Below are positions 18,675-28,700 of a DNA stretch of 52,581 bases, one piece after another. Each line of letters opens with the position of its first letter. The stretch's first letter is position 1. The stretch is from Pyronema omphalodes. Taxonomy: Eukaryota > Ascomycota > Pezizomycetes > Pezizales > Pyronemataceae. The stretch is from the NCBI GenBank assembly GCA_024516155.1, contig JAJJXM010000125.1, positions 1 to 52,581 of the forward strand, in the 5' to 3' direction. Made by a program: the position numbers and the translations under genes. Under the pieces are notes generated by a model, which ran no database searches, was not told the origin of the DNA, and was given only the letters and a program-made list of their open reading frames with translations.

Positions 18675-21016
18675 AGACTTCCTCGCATGGTCATCCAGTT
18701 TCTTTCGTGTTGCTGGGGGGGTCCAGGCATAAGCCAGGCACCCAAGGTTCGAAGATGGGAAACATCTGGCTTGCTGCCATGCCAGAGCTCATATGGAGTG
18801 GTGCTAGGTAAAGCGCGAGTAGGTAGGCGATTCTTGATGAAGACCGCCACTTTAACAGCATCTGCCCAAAAATAGTTTGGCATACCTGCATGCTTTAGCA
18901 TAGAGCGAGCGGGGTCCATTACTGTGCGATTGCAGCGCTCTGAAATGCCATTCTGCTGTGGAGTGTAAGGTGTTGAAGGCTCTACTTGAATGCCTTCCTT
19001 CCGGAGAAAGTTGAGTAGCTCTGCTCCAGAGTACTCCCCACCACCATCCATTCGTAGTCTTAAAATTGACAAATTGTGCATTTTCTCAACCGTAGACTTG
19101 TACTCCTGAAAGGCAGTAAAAACCTCAGACTTGTGCCGAAGAAAATAGACATAGGTATATCTAGTGGCATCGTCGGTGAACATAACAAAATATCGGTACC
19201 CTTTACGGCTCTGTGTGGGCATTGGACCACAAACATCCGTATGGATGAGCTCTAAAGGGTGGGTGGTTGGGGATAACCCACTCTGCTTGGAGAAAGGCCG
19301 CCGGGCCATCTTACCAAGAAGGCAAGCCTCACAAAGACAGTCTGATGGGCTTCGGGCCTGCAGCTCCATGCCTTCCACCATCGAGGTGGCGCGCTTAATT
19401 GCAGGTAAACTCAGATGACCCAGGCGAGCATGCCAAAGCAGAATGTCCTTAGGATTCACTCGAGCGGACATAGCAGCAAAAACAATTGAGTAATCTCCTT
19501 CATTGGCGGTTGATGACTTGTCACAGTGCAAGACAAAGAGATCTTTCTTGACATAAGCAGTTCCAACATTGCAGGAGTTGACACTTAACGTAGCTTTCTC
19601 CTCATCAAAGTTGATCTTCATGTTCTTGCGAAGGAGCTGAAGAATACTGAGGAGGTTATTGTTGCCACAGGCTGGGACATGTAGGACGGACCGTAAAAGG
19701 AACATTCTTCCACCATGACGAACAGGAACGGTGCCAACTCCTGCGGCTGAAACCACTTGGTTGTTGGCGGTGCGAACAAGGTGCTCCCCCGGCGAATATG
19801 CCTGGTAGAAGGAGAAGAGCTGACGATTCCCCGTGATGTGGTGGGAGGCACCAGTATCCAAAATCCAATCAGAAGCTGTGAATTCGGAGGTGGAGGATGC
19901 ACGAAGGGCATCAACGGTGAAGACAGATTCAAAAGGTGTAGGGCTCAAGGGTTCACCATCAAACATGCCGAATAGAAAAGATTCTGACTGTTTAGATGAT
20001 GAGTCGTTGGAAATGCCAGAATTTGTTTTTGCTAGGTGGGCCTGACCAGATGGTGTCTTGTGCCCTGAAACTGAATTCTGACTCGGACCATTTCGTTCTT
20101 TTGTTTGTGCTAGCCGTCTTGCATAAGCCTCCCAGCGCTCAGGATGGTGACAGGAATCTCTAGTATGCCCGCTGTAGCCGCATCCCTCACACTTCACTTT
20201 TTCGCGCCTATTGGTTTTATTCTTCCAGGCCTTGTTGTTTGAGAATTTATTGTTCGAAGGATTGGCCTCGTCACGGCCTCGAGTTCTTTGCTTGCGTGTG
20301 ACGAAGAGAGCAGCATCGGGTGCGATACCTTTCTGACGACGTAGCTTTACCTCGAAAAATTCCAAAGCTGTAATGACTTCCTTTGGGGATTTTGCTTTGT
20401 CGGTAATGTCGAGAGAGGTTGTGAAGTTGAGCCATTCTGGGGTGTTCGGAAGGTTGGACATGAGGTAGAAAATGCGCCACTCATCCGTAACTTTAATATT
20501 GCAGATGGCAAGGTTGGCGATTATCTTATCTTGTGCAGTGACCCATTCTGAAACAGAAGTGTAGTCTTCAAGCTTGCATGTGGCAAGCTTCTGCATTTCA
20601 TATTTTCCGTCCAACTGTATGACTTTCTCAAACTTCGTCTTGATTGCATCCCAAAGAATCTTGGGGTTAAGGAATTCCGGATCGTTGAACTGAAAGCGGA
20701 TGTCCGCTTCAAGGCTTCGAAAGATAGTGCCGCATGTTTTCGTCCGCTTCTCCTTGTGGGCATTCCAAGCAGCTAGAAACCGTTCGTGCTTTTCCAGGTA
20801 GGTAGTGTCGTCGGACTCAGGCTGGAAATCCCAGGTAGCAAGGTCAGGGCGCTCGCCAGTTTTGGGGTTGAATGGAGGTTTGGGCACAGGCTCAGAGCCA
20901 TCGATAAAATTCCACAACCCAAGCTGCATGAGCAGATCGCTGATGTCCAATGCCCATGTCTTGTAGTTGTGCTGATTGAGCTTGACAGTTGTAGTGATAG
21001 CCGCGGTGGTTGACAT
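18623..21016 (-). CDS. Copia gag-protease-integrase part, element B (797 aa, frame ends early)
   Basis: N-terminal part of the element B polyprotein. Gag-like region of about 270 residues, then a canonical zinc knuckle C276-x2-C279-x4-H284-x4-C289. Protease DTGA with Asp387. Integrase zinc finger H529, H534, C562, C565. Integrase triad D594, D657, E693 (DD35E). TPYELWHGSKP at 740-750. From about residue 759 the protein stops resembling copia and ends 38 residues later, because one base appears lost at about 18741-18748. The correct continuation lies in the next frame and overlaps this one at 18623-18674. The ATG is the first after the leader and gives a typical copia gag start. Confidence 0.93.
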   Translation of the reverse strand: MSTTAAITTTVKLNQHNYKTWALDISDLLMQLGLWNFIDGSEPVPKPPFNPKTGERPDLATWDFQPESDDTTYLEKHERFLAAWNAHKEKRTKTCGTIFRSLEADIRFQFNDPEFLNPKILWDAIKTKFEKVIQLDGKYEMQKLATCKLEDYTSVSEWVTAQDKIIANLAICNIKVTDEWRIFYLMSNLPNTPEWLNFTTSLDITDKAKSPKEVITALEFFEVKLRRQKGIAPDAALFVTRKQRTRGRDEANPSNNKFSNNKAWKNKTNRREKVKCEGCGYSGHTRDSCHHPERWEAYARRLAQTKERNGPSQNSVSGHKTPSGQAHLAKTNSGISNDSSSKQSESFLFGMFDGEPLSPTPFESVFTVDALRASSTSEFTASDWILDTGASHHITGNRQLFSFYQAYSPGEHLVRTANNQVVSAAGVGTVPVRHGGRMFLLRSVLHVPACGNNNLLSILQLLRKNMKINFDEEKATLSVNSCNVGTAYVKKDLFVLHCDKSSTANEGDYSIVFAAMSARVNPKDILLWHARLGHLSLPAIKRATSMVEGMELQARSPSDCLCEACLLGKMARRPFSKQSGLSPTTHPLELIHTDVCGPMPTQSRKGYRYFVMFTDDATRYTYVYFLRHKSEVFTAFQEYKSTVEKMHNLSILRLRMDGGGEYSGAELLNFLRKEGIQVEPSTPYTPQQNGISERCNRTVMDPARSMLKHAGMPNYFWADAVKVAVFIKNRLPTRALPSTTPYELWHGSKPDVSHLRTLGAWLMPGPPQQHERNWMTMRGSLCSLGTQQRLSNTCFMT

Positions 21017-21148
21017 GATGTGGGTGCTTCGGCGGTGGTATGAGTGACGGATGAGGATCGATTCGAAGGGTTTAGGACAACCGGAGATTTGAAAAAGGGG
21101 CCGATGAGGCGGCGGCAGGCGAGAGAAATGACTGTAGGTGTCGAGGTA

Positions 21149-21321
21149 TTGAGCGAGAGTGGAAGACTCTGGGGCTCAAAGATGGATCGAGGGTTGAGCG
21201 AGAGTAGATGACCCTAGGGCTCAAACGATGAATCGGGGGTTGAGCGAGAGTGGATGACTCTAGGGCTCAAAAAATATGGCTTCGGGGTTGAGCGAGAGCA
21301 GAGAATGACTCTAGGGCTCAA
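21149..21321 (-). repeat. Four tandem hairpin-forming repeats in the 5' leader of element B
   Basis: Four copies at 21149-21179, 21194-21224, 21240-21270 and 21288-21321, spaced 45-48 bp apart. Each copy starts TTGAGC and ends GCTCAA, so the arms pair. Copies 1 and 3 also have an inner AGAGT/ACTCT stem. They lie between the primer-binding site and the gag start, where packaging or dimerisation signals of retroelement RNA are usually found. That role is inferred. Confidence 0.85.
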
Positions 21322-21370
21322 TGGGATGTATTGTAATGATAGTACGATAAGTCAAAAGAAGCGCAAAAGA

Positions 21371-21382
21371 GGGATCATAACC
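21371..21382 (-). promoter_or_regulatory. Primer-binding site of element B (half initiator tRNA-Met like)
   Basis: In element orientation GGTTATGATCCC follows the 5' LTR directly. It differs by one base from the element A site GGTTATGAGCCC and again resembles the anticodon arm of initiator tRNA-Met. Confidence 0.6.
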
Positions 21383-21702
21383 TGTTAAAATAAAAGAAGT
21401 GATGATTGTTAATTCATTACTAGACAGAGAGAGCGGAGATCTCGCGAAGCTTATATACACATAACCCAAGACAAGTGAACAAACGAGTGACATCACTCGA
21501 GGGAAGCAAATAGAAAGATATGACAAATCTAGAGAAACATCTCGAACGATAAGAATCCACATGAGCTGCCAAGAACTTCCTGTGCTGTCTCCCGTTCCAC
21601 CTCGAAAGTGATAGAACCTTCTCGAAGACGCGATCACGTGATGTCACTCGGTGATCCGCGTCGGAAGACCGCATGTGCAAGAAATTAGAAAATCATTCAA
21701 CA
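21383..21702 (-). repeat. 5' LTR of element B
   Basis: 320 bp, TG...CA ends, followed on the plus strand by GTGTT. Contains TATATAAG on the minus strand (21450-21457), about 70 bp before the LTR end. Confidence 0.95.
21450..21457 (-). promoter_or_regulatory. TATA box in 5' LTR of element B
   Basis: TATATAAG on the minus strand is a strong match to a TATA box, placed about 70 bp before the end of the LTR. That position would give a short R-U5. Confidence 0.55.
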
Positions 21703-22515
21703 GTGTTTTCAATGAATCACGTGAGAACGGAACGGGTCTTTCAAGAACACTCCTCTGCTGTGACAGCACCGTCGGTGTATGTGGACCACTCTCGCTTGCT
21801 GTGCCTACCACTCTCGCTCGCTGTGACTAGACTGTATAGCTGTGAGAGCCCTTTCGCTGGCTATGGCAACACCGTATATGTGTCCCTTTTGTATTCAGTT
21901 GCTGCTACTTGCGAATGAACTTTATTTTAATTATGTAACTTTTTTTGTTTTAATTATATGTTTGTAAATTGTTTTGTTTTAATCAGGTAATTTTTTTGTT
22001 TTCATAAGATCACTATACATAATTCGTTGTGTTTGTGCAGTCAAAGTATGCCAGTGGTTGCTGTTGATCAGTGCAGGTATGCCCACTCGCCACTGTGCCC
22101 TCGGGTCGATTGGCACGCCTGAATTAGTCATGTACTGTCACTCGGAATTGTCACCCGTGTATTCAGGTGTTGTCACTCGCGAGGGAAGTCGGATTGAGAT
22201 AAATGAATAAACACTCCCGAATAAAGTATGGTTCAACTGGATGAATAAAACTCGAAAATTAATTGTGATTTCATAATGCAACTTTTCTATTTAAACATCA
22301 AAGATAATGTCTTGTTCGATACAAGTGGGTGCACTGGATGTAGGTGTAGAGAGTCAAACGCGGCTGGTCGCTGTGATTCATACCAGCCCTCAAAATCTCT
22401 CATGCGGAAACGATTGTAACCGTTCTCCAAATGCCTAGAATACAAATATCTTGCATAAAAAGAAACATCATATCCATCATTCTCATTGCCCCTTCTACAA
22501 CAAACCGCGCTAACC

Positions 22516-22731
22516 ATGGATATCTTAAACGCGGGAGATGTCGAAGCAGCGAATAGAATAGCGGTAGCAATATCGTTCGGCGTATCAGGCGGAGATCCAG
22601 AGAGTTACAGCGGAACTCCAGCGTGGTCGTCGCTGCCTTTTTCTTTTTATAATCTGTTCATTATTTGTATTTTTGTTTTGATCTTCTTGAACGTTCCCAA
22701 TCCCATGGTGATGACGTATGCTGCAGTCTGA
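22516..22731 (+). CDS. Short open frame in repeat unit 3
   Basis: Copy with 71 codons. Asp to Val, Asn to Ser and Thr to Met replacements are present, and a 9-bp in-frame loss shortens the hydrophobic stretch by three residues. The deletion keeps the frame but weakens the helix. Confidence 0.22.
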   Translation: MDILNAGDVEAANRIAVAISFGVSGGDPESYSGTPAWSSLPFSFYNLFIICIFVLIFLNVPNPMVMTYAAV

Positions 22732-23216
22732 ATACATGTCGAGGCTCTAGCTGTTACCTTAGAGTCTCGCTGAGATCCACCCCGGGCTGATATCCGCTTC
22801 GTGAGCTCCTTTTCTTTTCATCGCTTGGCCGGAAATAGTTGAGTCTCTCGAGGAACATTTCACACGGTTTATTTACTCTGAAATATGGTTAGCTATGACT
22901 GCTAGCGGGGATTGTGGTTGGGGAGGCTTACTTCGATTCTTCTTCCTTTTTACAAAAAGAAATATCGTTGGAAGGGACCCTGCCAGCTAACCCGGATTGT
23001 ACCATCAAGTTGGCCTCATGAAAGTCACGTGGTCACCTACGCTGTCTTGTACCGTTACTACAGGTGCTGCGGAACCAAGACTCAAGGTAATCGGATAGTG
23101 AATCTGTGGGTTATTAGATAAATGCGTCGTAATTTGTAAACAATTCTTACCTGCTGTGGGACTTCGCGGAGTATTTCGGAGCGTTTGTGCTTGCTGTGCT
23201 CCTGCTTACCGAACGC

Positions 23217-23491
23217 AAAAAAGGCCCGCTCCCTCTCTGAGCAAGACAGCGGTGAGTCTTGTTTCGAGAAGGAGCGGGCCTTGTATACCTTGATTCCAGT
23301 TCAAAAACATTAAAGAAAACGACAAGTTTCCTTCTTTTGGGCTACAACCAACACGGGCTTTAGCGTCACCACGTATTGGGCTTCTCCCAAGTTCCCTCAG
23401 TTGTGTAAAGGGGGTGCCCCAGTCGGGTAAGGGGTATTTTGCTGGACGGAACGATAACGAGAAAAGAAGGGCGAATAGTGGGTTTATATAG
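23217..23491 (-). ncRNA. Candidate structured non-coding transcription unit, unit 4
   Basis: Same layout: TATA box about 23483-23491, hairpin 23223-23280, T6 at 23217-23222. The inner arm reads CTCTCTGAG where unit 1 has CTCTCATAG. The outer stem is unchanged. Confidence 0.4.
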
Positions 23492-25158
23492 CCACTGGAG
23501 CAAAGACGATGATGCAATCCAAACTCACCACCGGATAACGGTTGTCTACCGTTATTGCGAGAGCCTGCTATTCCCTACGTTATTCAAGATCTGTTATCGG
23601 TGTGACCATATTGCCCGCTTCCCCGAGTGCTGCCAAGTGTGAATATTATCTTCCTTTTCCCCTTCTGCCGTCTGTTCTAACTAACCGCACTACAGAGAAG
23701 CATACTAAGATCGTCCCTTTTCTTCTTCCGCCCAAACTCCGGTTGACTTTCTAGAATCCACTGGAACTAGCCCCCATGATGTCCTAATATCGTAACTCGG
23801 TCTAGATAACATGTTATTATGTAATGCACTCTACATTCCAACGGTGCGGCTGCTTATCCTGTTTTACTTTTGGTTGATCTTCTGACCAACTTTTCGGCTT
23901 TTCAGTTCTCTCCTTTAACCGAGCATGTATTCTTCTAGTTGGTATCTTCTCGTCGATCTCAATACACCATAAGGGATGACGTGTATGCCTGCTTTCGTTT
24001 CTGTTTGTGCTTGATCTCTTTACTAAATTTGCTTCTGTGCTTGATCTTTTTCCTAACTTTGCTTCTCTGCTACTATTACTGGGTCTGCTCACTTCTCTTT
24101 CTTCTAGCTATCTGACTTTTGATCTCACTACACATGAAGATGCTATGTTGGGTTGTCGGAATAGTCGGCTCCCATGCTCAATTGACTGATCCAGATGGCA
24201 ATAATTGTTCAAGAATATGCAAATAAACCAAAACCCGCCTATCGTGAGCCGGATGCTGACTATGCTACCTTTCTAGCGAAAAGAAAGCGATTGATTTGGT
24301 TACGCAACTGTATGGTCACTAACTCACTGGCACTGTGCATTTTTGTCTCTCATCTTGTCGGAATCGGGAACCATGACATTTCCATGCATGACAGACACCC
24401 TGCACAAGCACCCGAGTAACCACGATCCCAGTGCGGACCAGTCTAAACCAGTTGGAGAGAGAGAAGCCACCAGCCGCAAATACATACATCAATAGAAAAT
24501 TCCGTTACTTTCTGTAAATACATATATCAATAAGCATTCCGTTACTTTCTGTAAATACATACATCAATAAGAATTCCGTTACTTTTTCTCTTCCCTGTCA
24601 ATACACCCGGCTATCTCGGAGATGTCATTGCTTTGATTCCCTGCAGCACATGTCCTCACTGCACCTAGTAGTGAGTATATACAAATATATCCACAATGAA
24701 TATACAAAAACTACATCTACAATACATATCTAATTCCGATCCTCGTGAACCCAACTTGCCTGTGTGCTGGAACCCAACTTGCCGGTGTGCTCGCAGCCCC
24801 TCCCCGACTCGCCGTGCTCGACTCCTCCCATCCCACACGGCATGGTGGAGATTGCATGATGGAGCATGACACTGTGCACTAGTAGTCTAGTGATTCATCC
24901 CTGTCGCTGTCAAGCGGTACCCCGGATAGAACTCCCGGGGCGACTGGGCTGGGTAGGGTCGAGGTAAGTGAGGAGCTCAATGAGGCAGAGAGTCGACTGG
25001 GTAGAACTGGGTAGAGGGTCGACGAGGCAGACGGTGTCGAGGCTGTCAGACTGTGTCGAGGCAGAGGGCGTCGATGAGCATGCGTGGACTAGTCACGCGC
25101 TGTCACTCGCGCATGTCATGAATCAATCTCCAAGATGAATAACTTTACAGGGTGAAGA

Positions 25159-25709
25159 TGTTAAAATTATGGTAGAAGCGACATTTGCTTCAAGTGTTGA
25201 ACTTTTGGTTTCACTATTACGGGCACTTGCCACTTGCATCTTTACGTCATGCTCTCACCATATATTTTTCTTTATCTTATCTGATTTCTTTTCGTTGCTT
25301 CTAGATGTTTCTTTCTTGCTCGATGTATGTTAGTTTTCTGTTTGCTTCTACGGCATTCTATGCCTATGACATCATCAGGTTCCAGCGGTTTCTACCCGCT
25401 TCCAGATAAATCTAGTAACTTCGATGTAAGACTCAGAGTCCGGCTTGTCGTCGACAACCTGAGTCAATCCAAACTATGTACATAACTATTTTCAGACTTG
25501 GCAGGCAGAGGTCTCCGGTATTTATACCCGCTCCCTCTCCCTCCAACGAGCAGAACACAACAATTCAATCTACAACAAAAAACCTCCTCTATTCAACCAT
25601 TCATAGTGATCTTAAAACCTACTCCTCTCGTCGTCAAAACCCTCTCCCTGCACAAATACCCTCACAGGTATTGCTCCGCTGCTGTGCACAACCTATCACT
25701 CGTTCATTA
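25159..25709 (+). repeat. 5' LTR of element C
   Basis: 551 bp, TG...TA ends, matching the element A LTR. TATA-like TATTTATA at 25519-25526. Confidence 0.95.
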
Positions 25710-25730
25710 GGTTATGAGCCCGGCATAGCC
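25710..25730 (+). promoter_or_regulatory. Primer-binding site of element C
   Basis: GGTTATGAGCCCGG directly after the LTR, identical to element A. Half initiator tRNA-Met type. Confidence 0.75.
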
Positions 25731-25785
25731 AAAAATCAATTCAACCAGACGAATTCCTACGCATCCAACGATCGAATAAATCGAC

Positions 25786-28700
25786 ATGTCCTCTTCAAAA
25801 GTCACCTACCCGGACCTCCCAAAACCCGAACCACCACACAATTTTCATGAATCCTTCAGGACCAAGAAATTCAACAAGGACATGAAAATTTCCACTGTTA
25901 AACTCGACAACATCGAAGTTCTCACTGGGCACGACAACTACGAAGACTGGCGCGACCAAATGACGATTATTTTCGACGCCATGCAAGTATCTGAACTGGT
26001 TATTGATGGAGCAACTCCAGCAGAAGATGCAGACGATGATGAGTATGAGGTGTTCAAGGCACTCAAGGCTCAGTGCCTTCTGGTTCTCATACAGGTGCTG
26101 TCGAAACCCATCATCAAAGTAGTGGCCAAGAAGCGCGACCCCCACGCCATTTGGGTCTACCTAGAGAACACCTATCACCGCAATACAGCCTTCTCTTTTG
26201 TTCAGGCAATTATGTCTTTCACCTCGCTTGCCTCATCCTATGATCCTTCCAAACCAATCACCGAATACCTCGACAGATTTGAAACTGAATGGAATCGTCT
26301 CTACAACCTGACCACCGGCGCAAAACCCTCCGACAGTTATCGCAAATCTTTCCGTTTGTTCCTGGAAGAAGACAAAGCCAAAAGGGATTTTCTCCTGGGT
26401 TTCCTTGTGAACCACCACAGCAATGTTGTGGACAATCTCACAACCAAAGATGACCTTTCCTACTCAGATGTAGTTCTCAAACTGCACTCCCTTTCCTCCA
26501 TGGAAATTCAATCGGTTGCCCTCAAAACCTACCAGTCCAAGGGTCAAGGGAAAAAGAAGATCGAAAATTCTGGTGGTAATTCAACCAAGGAATGCACCTA
26601 CTGCAGGAAACACCACCTCGGAAATCCAGTCGGTCATACCTGGAATGAATGTCGGAAGCTGAAAGCAAAGAATGAGGAAAAGAAGAAGGAAAAGACAACT
26701 GAACAAGCCAACATTGCAAAAGAAGAAGTCTCTGCACATGCTCTAGCGACAACCAAAGTCAGTAACCCCTCTATCACCCATACCTGGATCTTCGACACCG
26801 GCGCAAGCTCACATATGACGTCCAATAAAGAATGCTTCGAATCACTTTCAGCGCATCGAGGAACTGTAAAGATTGGAAATTCCCAATGCCTACAAGTTGA
26901 AGGAAAAGGTACTGTTATTTTGAACAGTATACTTCCAAATGGCACAATCTCTCCAATACGCTTGAATGAAGTGCTCTTTGTACCAGATTTGGACTGTTCA
27001 TTGTTCTCTTGGCTCTCGGTTCGTGGGAAAGGTTACAACATGATTGATGATGGAAAAGGCATTGAACTTCGGAGGAAACATGATGGATCACTCGTTCTGT
27101 GTGCCAATTTAGTTGGGATCTTATTTTATATTCCTGAATATATCGACTATGCTCACAAGACAACATTCATGCACTGGCATTCCGCCTTTGGACATGTTGC
27201 ACCCTCGGCTCTTCGACATTCAGAATATTACAAGGATGGACACCTAATTCCTAAGGCTCCAAACAATTTCCATTGTGAACCATGCATTCTTGCCAAATCA
27301 ACACACTCAGCTCCCGCAGCAGTCATTCACCGAGCAACTAGAAAATTGGAATTAATTCACTCCGACCTTTCAGGAAAATTTCCGGTACATTCCTATGCAG
27401 GAAATCAATATTACATGACTATTGTTGATGATTTCACTCGGGCCACCTGGGTATATTTCCTCAAACTCAAGTCAGAAGCTATTCCAATTCTTAAAAACTT
27501 TATTGTTATGTGTGAACGGCAATACAATTTAAAAGTTATGAGAATAAGAACAGATAATGGCGGGGAATATGTCAACAAAGATCTCGAAAATTACCTGAAG
27601 GAACTCGGAATAATTCATGAACCAACACCACCTTATTCTCATGAATCCAATGGAGTTGCTGAACGACTCAATCGCACAATCATGAATATGGTCCGAGCAA
27701 TGCTTGTTAATCTCGATAAAAGATTATGGCAAGAAGCTGTCCATACTGCAGTTTATCTCAAGAATAGATTGCCTCACCGCGGTGAAAAACCCACGATCCA
27801 TCACCATCAGCCCTTCGGAAGAGAGTGCTACATCCATATACCAGTTGAGAAGCGAGCTCCTGGTAGTAAGCTGCTTCCACGTGCTGAAAAAGGTATCTTC
27901 GTTGGATATACCGACAGCATACACATTTACAAGGTGTTTGTTCCCTCTAGAAAACATCTTTTTACCTCCCGTGAGGTTATATTCCCTACCTCTAATTCAG
28001 AAGGGGATTTTTCGCCTACTTTGACCAACCATCAGCAGCTCCAGCAATATATCCCGAAATCCACACCCCCTTCCTCTTTAAGTACTCCTCTTTCCATACC
28101 ACTGAACCCAGAAGGATTTCCCTCACGAAGACACTGGCAACAATGGTGCTTTCGAAATCCGAAAGAAGCAACAACATGGTTCAACATGGGTGTGCCAAAT
28201 GTTCATGCAGTATGGTATCCTGGACTTAAGAAAGAGGATGGAGATGAATATTTACGGATACAAACTGGACGCAACTTTACTCCTCATCCTGAGCATAATT
28301 TCATTAATCCAATCGATGAAGAATTTTCAACATCATTACCATCTTCACCTATAATTAAATCGGAACAGCCCGATGATGTGACGCCCAACAACTCACAGAG
28401 GTTTTCACCAATGGATCTTGATACACCATATGGCTCACAGCTTGCACCCACGGATGTTCAACCTTCAACTTCTCTTCCACAAGCTCAACCTATCATTCAG
28501 CAGCCTGTTCAACAACAAACACGTTTTGGACGCATTATCAAACCCCCTATTCGTTATGGATTTTATCTACCTGCACCACCAGGAAAATTCCCTGAACCGG
28601 CACCAATTCCAAATGATAACCATGGAGAAGACGATGAAGATACTATCCTTGTGGCAACAGCTCTTACATCTGCCTCTGAAATCGAACATGAGTTCCCCAG

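Larger units (their letters stand above)
15919..21702 (-). mobile_element. Ty1/copia LTR retrotransposon, element B (frameshifted)
   Basis: 5,784 bp on the minus strand, with 320-bp LTRs at 21383-21702 (5') and 15919-16238 (3'). The target duplication is GTGTT (15914-15918 and 21703-21707). LTR ends are canonical TG...CA, with TGTT/AACA inverted ends. The two LTRs differ by one base (T16129 against C21593), so the insertion is young. The gag, protease and integrase frame and the reverse transcriptase and RNase H frame are separated by one frameshift near 18745. This is a different family from A, C and D. It sits in unit 3 only. Confidence 0.96.
7691..22786. repeat. Long tandem repeat, unit 3, interrupted by elements A and B
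   Basis: Same order of landmarks as units 1-2, with the hairpin at 7942-7999 and the minisatellite at 9207-9315. About 190 bp are missing near the start, at the join around 7760. A T-rich block at about 8413-8807 replaces the homologous 400 bp of the other units. Element A splits the unit at 9889 and element B at 15919. Without both elements and one copy of each target duplication, the unit is about 3.7 kb long. Confidence 0.9.
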
